Source: Antedon mediterranea (taxonomy: Eukaryota; Echinodermata; Crinoidea; Comatulida; Antedonidae). From it: DNA of 64,000 nt. The DNA is taken from contig NC_092670.1 of assembly GCF_964355755.1 (NCBI RefSeq), positions 7,031,001 through 7,095,000 of the forward strand, written 5' to 3'. This document shows positions 11,301-22,800 of the stretch, piece after piece; position 1 is the stretch's first letter; the number at the start of each line of letters is the position of its first letter. A model generated the notes under the pieces. It searched no databases, was not told where the DNA came from, and saw only the letters and a list, made by a program, of their open reading frames with translations. The position numbers were made by a program, and so were the translations under genes.

Positions 11301-13319
11301 ATAATATATAATCATATATATATTACAATAACTTATATCGTTCGAAGAAATATTTACCATACCATAAAAACATTAATTTTCTTCGGTGAATGTTAGTATA
11401 TTTATATATAAAGTAAATGATGGATGAAACTAAGCCAGGACTGTTTAATGCCTAATGGGACACCATCTCCATATACACCACTATATTCCCCTCCACGCTC
11501 TAACCAGGCCCTACATTGCTTAACTTCAGTGATCTGACGAGAACCGGTGTTTCAACGTGGTAAAGCCGTATAATCCTCACATTGATCAATAGTAATAATC
11601 TAGTCTGTAGATTAACATGGCCATAACTGTTTGCAACTCATATCTGTTTATTTCTTTATTAATATTATTATATATTATTATATATTATTAATATTTTATT
11701 TCAGACGAAGAACCTCCTGTCTTCTATACTTGTGACAACTCAACTGTTTATATCAACAACACTGCTGGTGAAAACTTTGCACCATACACATGGATGGAGC
11801 CAGCTAATGCTGACAACATTTTAGTAGATTCAGAGAGATCAACACCTAATTTTGCTCCAGGTCAAGACTTTACCATCGGAGAAAATTATATTATTTATAT
11901 AAACTATGATACATCAGGAAACCAAAACAGTTGTAACTTTACACTTGTGGTTGTAGGTATGTTTCTGTTTCCATTATTCCTTTAATTTTAATTAATTAAT
12001 ATTTTAAAGATATATAATTTTTTAAATACCTTGAATTAAATAGAGTTTAGTGGGATACGATAAAACAACATACTTGACGCAATTCATAGCGAAAGTACCC
12101 CTCTTGATTATTGCTTGTAATTAGGACGTCATCCGTTGACACACTAACGCGTTTTACAATAACCAACCATTTTAATTTCTCAAATTATACTAAGATTCTT
12201 GGTGAATAATTTTACATTTGCCAGGTTAAAAAACATATTGGCACAGTTAAGTAAAGCTCAGTCACGATGTCCAGTTTTCCAAAAATTATAATTTTCAAAG
12301 AATCTTTGAAATATTACAAAAGAAATTAAACTAATTTAGTCTTGCTTGTATGTTTATTATATTTCAATAAAGTAGTTTTTTTTTTTTGTATTTCTGTTTA
12401 AAAAATTTTAAAAGTAAGTTTTTAGATTATACTCATCAAACACAGTCCGGCTATAATTAAGAGACGGGATATATTTACTCTTTTCTACTCATTTTGTGTG
12501 TAGATATTGAAGATCCAGCTATTGCCAATTGTCCAAACAATACTGCAAGCATAACAGATAATGGCAAAAATTACAGTAATATTACCTGGACTCCGGAGCC
12601 TACAGCTACAGATAATGATGGTGTTGTAAGTTTTGAAAAGACACATAATTCAGGAGATTTATTCTATCTTGGTGTTACAACTGTTAACTATACTGCTGTT
12701 GACCCTTCCGGAAATGTAGCCATATGTTTATTCAATATTACCCTTACAGGTAAGATTTTTTCCTGCATTAAAATAGTCATGTCTTGCTCAAGCATACTGT
12801 ATTGCACTGTATTGCACTGTAAGTGTTATGCTTACTGGAAGTAAAGCTTTGTGCTACAGAAAGTAATTCTCTGATATCTGTAACTAAGTAGTTCTATACT
12901 GCATAACTTAATATTAAAGACTACTACTATTATTATTATTATCATTTTTAGATCTAGAATCACCTGAGATAATTGATTGTCCAATGGATTCGACCACAAC
13001 AACTGGTGAGGCATCTGTCTTCAATGTCACATGGATTGTACCGACAGCTACTGATAACTCTGGAGAGACTCCTGTACCAGTAGCAGACTACACGTCTGGT
13101 GATAATATGTTTGGAATTGGGACCACAACAGTCCAGTACAATGTCTCAGATTCAGCTGGTAACTTTAATGATAGCTGCACTTTTGTTATCCATGTTGAAG
13201 GTAAGAGTGTACCTTATATGACAAAATTAGATGTTATTTATTTATTTTTCATTTATTCAGGTATAAACACATTTACATTCCAATATGCAGCAACAGCTAA
13301 ATCGGTTGGATTACAATAA
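5301..13319 (+). CDS. Gene 2: predicted secreted protein with signal peptide and five HYR domains
   Basis: Proposed exons: 5301-5358 (signal peptide), 10516-10767, 10999-11283, 11705-11956, 12504-12749, 12952-13200 and terminal 13261-13319. All junctions are phase 1, giving 466 aa, or 486 aa if the 60-nt last intron is kept. Composition: signal peptide, HYR x5, short polar tail. The first intron is about 5.2 kb and holds a TIR insertion and the duplicated non-coding block. The grouping rests on phase and order only. The donor at 13201 could also splice on to the HYR exon at 16704. Confidence 0.45.
5480..6521. mobile_element. 1042-bp TIR insertion, absent from copy 2
   Basis: Copy 1 and copy 2 align up to AATGC (5479 / 13984) and resume at AAGCCAATGAAC, so the 1042 bp between are an insertion. 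The ends are inverted: ACACAGCTGTTTC on the left and its complement GGAACAGCTGTGT on the right, with GCGCCC(T/C)CA subterminal on both sides. GC is present on both flanks (2-bp duplication). No transposase frame is seen; non-autonomous and of unknown superfamily. Confidence 0.7.
6522..8850. other. Conserved non-coding block of copy 1
   Basis: Shared with 13985-16538 and about 34900-36850 but without a coding exon. It holds a CAAATAAATTTATT(G/T)TCATAT-like repeat tail (about 7075), a G-rich stretch (about 7262-7320 and 7675-7760) and the hairpin/CRE element at 8306-8373. In the gene 2 model it lies in intron 1. Confidence 0.5.
8306..8373 (+). promoter_or_regulatory. Hairpin plus CRE-like TGACGTCA, conserved in three copies
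   Basis: GGTCCG (8306-8311) and CGGACC (8328-8333) can pair. A perfect cAMP-response palindrome TGACGTCA lies at 8366-8373. The CRE recurs at 15695-15702 and 36186-36193; in copy 2 the stem has one mismatch (GGTCCA). The surrounding 150 bp are richer in CpG than the rest. A promoter or enhancer role is inference. Confidence 0.3.
8884..10420 (+). repeat. 759-bp tandem duplication upstream of E1b
   Basis: The block starting GATTACAACTACAGAAAATTC at 8884 restarts at 9643. Copies 1 and 3 have it once. The first repeat has lost a short stretch near 8978. Both repeats contain the DIEAPFF-like relic (about 9211 and 9997). Confidence 0.85.
10516..10767 (+). CDS. HYR exon E1b
   Basis: 84 codons, phase 1-1. 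Begins DQEAPDIFNCPMD and ends DSCSFSVTVKG. Val replaces Gly in the SA-G-NFND motif, the glycine typical of the D-x-SGN turn, and Ser replaces Phe before the last strand. Otherwise matches E1a and E1c. Confidence 0.87.
10999..11283 (+). CDS. HYR exon E2b
   Basis: 95 codons, phase 1-1. Begins DLETPSFNGTCPSSP and ends AICSFFVKVVG. One residue (L to F) in the terminal strand differs from E2a and E2c. Confidence 0.87.
11705..11956 (+). CDS. HYR exon E3b
   Basis: 84 codons, phase 1-1. Begins DEEPPVFYTCDNST and ends NSCNFTLVVVG. T-I-G replaces T-V-G in the PGQDF segment compared with E3a. TTTCAG acceptor and GTATGT donor. Confidence 0.85.
12504..12749 (+). CDS. HYR exon E4b
   Basis: 82 codons, phase 1-1. 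Begins DIEDPAIANCPNN, has the canonical D-P-SGN turn and ends AICLFNITLTG. Same splice sites as E4a and E4c. Confidence 0.88.
12952..13200 (+). CDS. HYR exon E5b
   Basis: 83 codons, phase 1-1. Begins DLESPEIIDCPMDS and ends DSCTFVIHVEG. A 6-nt in-frame deletion after MDS removes two residues relative to E5a. The donor at 13201 opens a 60-nt intron identical in length to that in copy 1. Confidence 0.87.
13261..13319 (+). CDS. Putative terminal exon of gene 2
   Basis: Encodes GINTFTFQYAATAKSVGLQ and TAA. The preceding 60-nt intron (13201-13260) has no in-frame stop. AATAAA overlaps the stop and another lies at 13469-13474. Same structure as 4754-4812. Confidence 0.5.
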
Positions 13320-13801
13320 AAAAAAACAAGGCATAAAACAAAGCAAATTATAAGATTCGTGCTAAGTACGGGATTGTTGATTTTCTATACCTCTCAATAC
13401 GGCATCAAATTGGTGGTTCAAAATGAATCCTACATTATTCAAAGGTGTTTTGAAAGGCTACGATTCAAAATAAATACGTCACAATGTATTGCAAACTATA
13501 ATGCATTATTCTTTGTACATACAACTGTCTACGTTCGTCTACAAAACACCAATATAAAACCATTTGAGCATATTAATCCTTTGAACCTCCTGGTACCTAT
13601 TTAAACATTTCAGATCAAGATAAACGTATATAAAGCACTATTTCTACATTTTATTTATTAGTTCCTCGTACATACAACTTTGTATACATTCAACATACAC
13701 ACACACACACATCAAAACGATGTTGAAGATATTGCTTTGAATAAAACAATTTTAGTTTTTATTGTATCAGACGATTAGTTTACCTACATCTACATTTACA
13801 G
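13320..13801. other. Spacer between gene 2 stop and second signal-peptide exon
   Basis: Near-identical copy of 4813-5296, including a short CA run. By the tandem-gene model it holds the 3' UTR of gene 2 and the 5' end of gene 3. It ends in the same CTACATTTACAG acceptor. Confidence 0.4.
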
Positions 13802-13863
13802 GAAAATGTTACTAATATTTTTGATTTTGATACTTGGAATTTCTAATCTTTTTAATTCACAAA
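13802..13863 (+). CDS. Signal-peptide exon (gene 3 start)
   Basis: ATG at 13806 encodes MLLIFLILILGISNLFNSQ and ends phase 1 at AAA|GTGAGT. It differs from the first copy by V16F. An acceptor-like AG lies 4 nt before the ATG, so a separate 5' UTR exon is likely. Confidence 0.7.
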
Positions 13864-16800
13864 GTGAGTTTTTTCTTCCTAGTTAGACTTTAATCAATAT
13901 CTTGATCTGGTCCTGAGCATTTTAATGTTTGTAGTCATGTTCCAGAACACTTTATAATGTTTTGTAAACAAACATTTCTAATGCAAGCCAATGAACAAAA
14001 GTAGTTAGTTTTCATGGCGGTCACCTATGTTAAGTCAAACAAACCTTTATTTTTAGTGAGTCAAAATGTCAAAATTCAATAACATGTAACCGTTCTACAC
14101 GTAACACGAAAGAAATACAGCATCGACTTAGTGTTTGGAGTTGATGGCTGCAGACAGATAATATAGAGAGTTCAAATGAAATAGTTGGCTTATATATACT
14201 ATCATTCCTATTAACGTTGGAATAAAAATAAAATAATAAACTTAGTTTTTTAAAAACTGGTAGTGGTCGAGCCTGATCTTCCCTTTTTGGTATAGTAACT
14301 CAGTTTGAAGTTAGGCCCTTTATTGATTCCCTCGACTGGCTGTGGATAATAACACACAGATTAAAAAACTTGGGGAATCTTCAACCTGAATTGAATAGAT
14401 TTGAAGTTAAGTTGTATCTAAATCTGAAATATCTGAATTTGTTTAGCAAGGAATAAGTTTAAATACAATTTATTTCGGAACGTACAAGGAGGACCTGCCT
14501 GCACTTAATAGGTTGAGAGTTAAGTCAAGTCAAGTCAAATAAATTTATTGTCATATAAAAACATTTACATTGAAATGAATTGAATGGTTTCGGCTAACAA
14601 CAAATAAATATTACTTAAACTACATTATTTATTGAAATTCTTGATTTTCGTAAAAACTAAACCTACTCTGTTTCACACTGTCTCAGATGATTAATAACAT
14701 TTTAAAGTATACTATTTATTGTTTGTCAGGGCCCGTATAGGAGGAGGTGAGGAGGCGGAGTTCATTTAAGGGAGGTGCTTATTCGAGGATACGTTTAATT
14801 TTTTAGTTGTAATAATAGGGTAACATTTATAATCAAATAGAATCCTCTAATAGATATGAAATTGGTAAAAAGAATAACAAATGCTTGGTAAATTGTAAAT
14901 AACAGTCCGATGAATTCTATAGTATAATTGTGTTATAAATATAATACAATATTGTGTTTTTGTTGTGTGTATAAATGTGGATGGGCGGTTCTAAGTGATA
15001 TTTTATTGGAGAGGTGTTGGCTGTTTATTCAAATAAATACCATCCTAATTGGTATAATTAAAACATTATTTAGTTAGTTAGAAACTAACTTCCGCGGCAC
15101 AGTGAGCCGTTTCGTTTCGGCCTAAGAAAGAAGACGTTAAACGGCTTGTAATGGAGGAGGGGCGTACGCGCGAAAGAGGAGTGGGTTTGGGACGGGGTGG
15201 GTTTGGGAGTGGGTGTCCCCCCCCCCCCATCGTGTCCCCCTTCCGAGCCTCAGAAAATTTTGAAAAAAATAGATGCTTACACACTGTTTAATAGGCTAGA
15301 GCAACTGTTTCCATTACATTTAATAACAATGTCACATAATGTAAATTTAAATAAATCCTTCCTGTAATTTAGTTTACAATGATTGCCGTAATCGCCGTGT
15401 CTATAACACAAATCAATAAAATGCCAAATACGCCACACACGTTTTTTCGGCCGTGTACATAGAACAAGACATTTCATGTTTATGTCATGCCTATGAAATA
15501 ATAATAAAAAAAGAACATCATGTTTCTCGTATTTTTTATCGTTTATACTGCATACCATTATATAAAAAACCTTCATACCCGGGAAAAAAGTTCACGATAT
15601 TACACTCTACTCTGTACAGGGGTGTAAATATACAGGTCCACGCTAACGCTTGCACACGGACCAGGGCGGAAAAGGGTGTATATTTGGAGAGTGATGACGT
15701 CAGCATTCACACGAGGAGCGCGCTAAGACAACGTGATGCTGGTAGTGGGAGCATGCATGTGTTTTGAAAATAACTCAGTTGTGTGTATTTTCCGAAGATT
15801 TTAAATCGCGTTTTCTTTTTAACCTCTTGAATTCATAAATAGTAATTAAACTCTTACCTATTTCACTATGTAGGCCTATTTACAGAACTATAGCTCTAGC
15901 CTAGTCTTCTTAATTAAAATAGTTAAGTGCGTCGAATCCGCGTCTAGCGACGGTCGCGGGTTTGGTGCATCTTTTTTTCCTTTAGAATTAAAGTGGGTGG
16001 CTAGCCACCCTATTCACCCCCCTAGATCGAGATTTATGCGCGAAAAGAAACGTGACCATACCCTGTTTTATGGTTAGGGCCAACCGCTTCTTTTTTCCCA
16101 ATCGAACCCCACCCAAACCCCTTTAATCGACAGCGAACATAATACGCGGTACACCAACCGTGAGAACCTAACTCGTACCTTTATCCCTGTATGAATGTAC
16201 GTCGATGCGTAGTTGCAAATGAATTTCCGATTTTCGCCTGGAATCTGAAAAATACACATTTTGGTTTCATTTTGTTTAGCCCTTCTACTGTACCTTCACA
16301 TGCGCGGTCCGAAAAAAAAAAAAAAAAAAACTTAAATGGCTATCGCCATCAACGGCAAATTTAAAACCTGGAAATTGCAAGGTGATGACTCAACGTGAAC
16401 CCGGAAATGACTTCTACCACGTACGATTGAAAATTTACCGATGAAATCAGAAATGTTGTTTTAAAACATTTTATAATATCTTCCTAAGATAGAAATATGC
16501 AACAATATCGTAATAGTGAGAACTAATGTTATCAAATCTACGTTTCGCAGTACATCTGAGATAGATGAGGTAGGTAACCTAGACGGACATTTGTCCCAAA
16601 GTTTTTCCATTACAGTAGTGGTCTGGTACCAAAAAGCAGATTGTTCTTCATTTTCTCTTACTTTCTTTGTGTTAATTTTGTTTTTCTTTTTTTTTGTTAT
16701 TAGATAATGAACGTTCAATTATTGACTGCCCCACAAATGTCACTTCAAATAATTACATCGGAGGAGTATCTGGACTAATAAATATCCAAACAGACCAAAA

Positions 16801-19800
16801 AAGTCCAAATGCAACAGTCACGTGGGATCCTCCTGTGACAAGTGGCAATGGAACAGTGACTGTGGTGTCATCACCATATGAGTCTGGTGACATGATTCCA
16901 ATTGGAACTCACACAATCATCTTTACAGCAACTGATCTCTTTGGCAATAATGGAACATGTGACTTTGTTATCAAGGTGGAAGGTAAATTATTAAAAACCT
17001 ATAAAAGTATTTATCGTAATATAGAACAAAAATAGTAATACAAGATAAACTAAACATCAATTATAAATGTGATTAAACCACGATAATACAGTTTTTTTTA
17101 TAACCTAATAACAATGTTACTATGTAAAAACTAAATGGAAAAATAACATATAACATTAATCTACAGACAGAAAGTTGTAAAATTATGTCATTAAACGCTT
17201 CTGTTTTCCGTACTTCAGGAAGTATTGGCCGGCCGGCAGCCTTGTTCGTTTAAAGGCCTTTAATTAAGAACTATTTTGAGTTCAGCTTCTGTGAAGTTTC
17301 CTAGTTTTATTTGGAGGTTTTCTTCTATTATCGTTTTTTATTGGTTCGTCTGACACTGTAGGAGTTTTGCCAAGGAGATTAGAGAAATATGTCTTCCATT
17401 TATCAAGGCGTTCCTGTTGACTATCTGCTTTGAGTTTTGCTTTATTTGATTTCTTTCTTCCACTAATGTCGTTTATTATTTTCCAAACCAGGGAGGATTG
17501 TCTATTTGCATGGGCATTGTTTATATCGTCGATTCTATCTTGGACATATTTAGATTGTTCAGATTCGTAAGTGTCAACAAGGTCTTTTTGAGCATCAGCA
17601 AAAGACTTTTCGCTATCCCTCGTCGGGAAGGCGTTTTTTCTGATAGTGGCAGATAGTGTCTCGAGTATTTTGGTTGGATAGAGCTGACCAGTCGTAAGAT
17701 GGTGATGTTGATTTTGTTGCTTTGTTAGCTAAGACTAAGACGTATTTTTGTTGAAACAATCCTGTGATCTGAGCTCACTCCTTCAAACGTATTATATGCC
17801 TCACTATTGACGATGCTGTTAATCCATTTCTTATTTACAAGCATATAATCGAGTTGGGCTTTCATTCCGTGAGGGTATGTATGTTTCCACAGCTTTGATG
17901 GTTTCTTTTGGAAATTGGTGTTTAGACTGATGAGATCATTTTCATCGGCGAAGTCTTGTAGATATTGACCGTTTCGATTTGTTTCATAGTGGTAAGTAAA
18001 CAGATGATTTTCTTTTCCAAGTTGTACATTCATAACACCTCCCATTACCAAAACATTATGTTTAGGGATATTTCGAACAAGTGAAGAGAGGGCTTTGTAA
18101 AAGTCCTCAACATCATCTTCAAGGCTAGTGTTGGTTGGACTGTAGCACGAAATAACGGTTGTTGCAGGATTTCCGTTAAAAGAAGCAATGATTATTCGAG
18201 GGAGGATCATTTCGATATTACTCAAAGATCTCTGGGCGTTGGGACTTAGAAGGATTCCAACACCACCGATGGAAGCAGTCATATTGTTCTTCCAAGCAGA
18301 AGCTGAGATAAATGTCCAGCCTTTGCCAACATCGTGGTTTTTAAGTGTCAAGTCATCGTGAAAGAAGCGGTGTTCCTGTATGCAGAAAATTTCGATGTGA
18401 AAAGAATTGCAGAGGCAACGAGTTCATGAAGTTGATTTATGGTGTTCAGAGTTCGAACGTTGAACTTTGAGAAGGTTGTCGTCCTCTTACATTTTATAAA
18501 GTGTTATTGTGACTTTGTAGTTGATTTTTCGAGCACTGAGTCAAAGTCGTACCATCAGTAGAACGCGCCCCCTGGTAACCCGCGCGACGGGCGATGCGGT
18601 ATGTTGTGGGGTTTCGAGTACGAGTCATCAGATTACTTTCGGTGGCTATGTACTACTAGGATACGCCAGGTCTCTAGCAGTGCAGTACTTCCTTTACAAA
18701 GTTGTTTTGCCTTTGCCGTTGTGCATGAAGCATCCGCCGCCAACGCAAAATGGAAACTTGGCCAGAATAACTATTTGTTGTTATCTGCCAAAAAGAATCC
18801 AACCATCATCCTGCGGCCAATGACTTCACCTTAACCCTGACAGGGCAGCTGCCGGGTGCTACGCCTTGCTGAAGGGCAACCCGTGATTTTCTCCGGGACT
18901 GCTTATCTTATATTCGCAGCTAACCTCCATATCTGAAGTCCGTAATCCCCCAATCCGCAACATGGGGACCCGGTGGATGGGAGTCTTCTCCGCACCACAA
19001 ATAATAATATGTTAATATGTCTATTTTGTGCCTTATAGTATATCCATATAATACTGTATATATCTACAGTGTAGCATCTATATATAAATTTACGTAAGGG
19101 CAAAATTCGGTAAATCGCGCCTTACTTCTAGAATTTTCACTCGATGGTATGTAAAGTTGGTTCGTACTTTCGGTACTGATTTTAACCGCCTGATGTAACC
19201 CTGTTTACTAATTAAATTGAGTTAGATAATTAGTTATTGACGATTAAAACGAATTTAGGTTCAAAGATTTGCCCCAAATAGGGGTGTTTTCCGATCGTGG
19301 TATACACTGTCTAATGGATGTCCATCTTGAAAAATACCCGCCAAAAAAATGCGAGGAGGCTTCGCATTTTTCTATCTCCTCCTACGATAATTGTTTTTAA
19401 TAGCTGAAAACCGGTTGAACAGCTAGAGTACACCATCATAATGTTGAAGACAGGCCGATTTTCTTTAAAAAATACTATTTTGATAGATTTAATATACGAT
19501 TATACAAATGTATTGATTTGCGATGAATGGAACATCCCAATCTCTCAGTCTGCCAGAGTTTGGTTTAACACAAGTACTGTAGGTAAATTTATGAGCCCTT
19601 GGTTTAACACATACGGTAGGTAAATATATGGGCCCTTTGAGAATAAACTTGCAATACTTTAACAATACTGTAAATACCTATTAACTATTTTTCATTTGAA
19701 TCGAACATTTCTTACTGTGAATGTTCGTACTGTTAGATGTAATATAAAAATATATACAAATAAACTTTATTACTGAGACTGTGGATAGGCTCTACTGTTA

Positions 19801-22800
19801 GATATACAAATAAACTTTATACTGACAGTTCCTTCTCAACGTTTTTATTAATTAATAATTACCAAAAATATAAACGTCGTAGTGGTGTATCGTGACATGT
19901 ACTTTAATATTTCAATCGATTATGACAGTGACAGTTTTAACAAAGTATTAAATCGCAAATGTTTTAGGCCTACGGTATTTAGAGGTATATTATTTATAGG
20001 CCTATAAAACATGAACAAAATATTTCGTTACTCAGTGGATAAAGAATATATTTAAAAATTGTTCCTCTTTGTACCTATCCGCTTTCCCATCCCTCAACCC
20101 TAATGTTACATAGCGAGGAGGCTTCGCATTTTCCTATCTCCTCCTACGATAATTGTTTTTAATAGCTGAAAACCGGTTGAACAGCTAGAGTACACCATCA
20201 TAATGTTGAAGACAGGCCGATTTTCTTTAAAAAATACTATTTTGATAGATTGCTAGAGTACACCATCATAATGTTGAAGACAGGCCGATTTTCTTTAAAA
20301 AATACTATTTTGATAGATTTAATATACGATTATACAAATGTATTGATTTGCGATGAATGGAACATCCTAATCTCTCAGTCTGCCAGAGTTTGGTTTAACA
20401 CAAGTACTGTAGGTAAATTTATGAGCCCTTGGTTTAACACATACGGTAGGTAAATATATGGGCCCTTTGAGAGAAAAACTTGCAATAGGTTCGGAAAATG
20501 TTAAAAACCAATTTCTATTATTTGAATCGGTAAACAGTTTCCATTTATTATACATTGATAATGAAACATGAAATATTCCTATTTATGTCCCTCGAGGTTC
20601 ATTACAATTTATATTTAATAGTCCCACGGACTTCATCTTAGCCACTCCCCCGAGTGCTAAGGCCAAATTTATGATACCCTACTTTCTATGTAAGTTTATG
20701 TGCTTATAAATTAAGACTCATGTAAACAGCTTGATTACATCATTTTACAGACAAACGAAACTTTTTTAAACCTACTGTTTCAATAACTGAGTATAATACT
20801 GTATACGTTTTCATAAGTAAGCGCATATACATTTTCGTGTTTTCATTGACGAGATTGTAATAGTAACTTCAGTAACTATTACAGTACTTATTTATTATAC
20901 GACACAAGACAATTGTATCTGACAGGTACGTACATTATTCTAAAAAATAAGTCTAGATAGATCCCTTAGGCGTCATAAATCACAGGCCAACAAATCAGTA
21001 CTCATGACAGAAATTCGACCCAGTTTGGTTCACACAAATGTTTACAGGAATTTCAACACCACAACCGATGATTTGCCCTAAATATTTAGGTAGACTACAG
21101 TTTAATTTTTCACTGAATAGGAGCTTGCATTTCCGATTTCCATTTCGCAGAATGTCTAGGTCTATTTATTTAGTTTGGTTCTTATAATATATAAATACAA
21201 TCAACTTTATTACTGCGGTTCCATCACCACCACCACGTGCCGCCCAATTCCCGTACATACATTTCCATTTCTCCCTAATTTCTTTAATCCACATAAATTA
21301 ATTGTCTTTTATGGAATCCAGTATTGGTTTTGTTGTCTCTATTTCTGAATACCCCAATTAGGGGGACACTTCCGTTTTTGTTTAGTGTCCCAAAAAAGTC
21401 CCCGTCCGTGGATTCTACTGTATTCGAGAACCATCTGTGAGCACCCCTAGATGGTACGCGAGCGAAGCGAGCGTGCCATCTAGTAGTTGAAATTACTGGA
21501 CCCACCTTTTATTCAAATTGTTTAAAGAACAGTTTCGGAAGATAATTGTTTAGCAACAACACATTAAAATGTTTAAGGAATTCTGATACATAGTATCTAG
21601 ATGCGCGCTCTTTTAAATGTGATGAACTATGACGTAAAAGATGAAAATCCGACTTTTTTTTTTATTAAACTGGCCATATGATGACGTCACAACATCCGAT
21701 TGGTAAAATGTTTACATGAATTCTACAATTCAACAGCTTCCAGAAGAAGACTATCACTTTTTATTCTGACAAGTTAAAACATGTTGAAATTTACTGTAAA
21801 GATGAAAATAAGTGATCCACGTTATTCAATGCTAGTATTTATACTCTAGTAGCTAGATCAACTTTCGTATGCACTTTGAGGTCCAGAGAATTTGACTTCA
21901 GAAATTGGTTTAGGGTGGTCAAACAATCATTTTTGGCTTGGTTACACATTTTGAAAATGTGGCGAAAGGTCAAAAGGTCAGGGTGAAAGGTCATAAGACC
22001 AAACACCAATATGTCCTTAAATCTGAACAACCACTGGTCACAGCGAAGTAATTTTGGTTTCAAATTGATCAGAAGGTATACATTTATATTCAGTCTAATG
22101 GGACATTTTAGTTTAAAATGACCGGAAATGCCATTTCTGACCTTTGACCCACAACCCAGGGCATGTATTTATCTCCGTAACTACTGGTCGTAGACACTTG
22201 AATATGGTTTTAAATTGTTCGAAATATATATTTTGTTATTTGAAAAACATTTTGAAAAATGTTACAAAAGTTCAAAGGGTCAGGGTCAAGGGTTATATAA
22301 ACAAATAAATAAAGGTACTTGTATGTCGGCAACCACTGGTCGCAGCAAGTCAATTTTGGTCTCAAAATGTTCAGAAGGCATGCATTTATATTCCGTCTAA
22401 TGGGTCATTTTAGTAAAAAATGAAAGAAATGCCATTTCTGACCTTTGACCCACATACCAGGGCATCTTCATATCTCTGTAAGTACTGGTCGTAGAAACTT
22501 AAATTTGGTATCAAATTGTTCGAAATATACATATTTACATTCATTGTAATAGAAAATGTGGTTAAAAGATGAAAATACTATTACTAATGTTTCAAACAAA
22601 AAACATATCTCTACACAACTTATCCTTAGACAGTAATGTTATGCAATATGATACTTTAAATTGTTTCAATTTCAAGTAGGCCTACTAGTTATTGCTGTCC
22701 ACGAGAACATTTTGATATAAACGTCAAGCTCAACAGTTCTTTTCAGAATGCTAGAAGTAACTTGCCATGTGTATCACAAATAAAGATGCCTCCCCTGCCC

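Larger units (their letters stand above)
8853..16538 (+). repeat. Segmental duplication unit, copy 2
   Basis: Aligns with 919-8850 and about 34900-42917. It differs from copy 1 by lacking the 5480-6521 insertion, by an internal 759-bp duplication, and by extra sequence at about 15950-16390 (part of it also in copy 3 at 36470-36610). It contains E1b-E5b and the second signal-peptide exon. Confidence 0.85.

Noticed and set aside
18540-18650. GC-rich stretch considered as a tRNA gene or SINE
   Set aside because: No cloverleaf or A/B boxes could be laid out; it reads better as the 5' region of the RTE-like LINE on the minus strand.
19441-20453. Repeated 60-67-codon frames
   Set aside because: They lie in the repeated part of the long-TIR element and show no domain.
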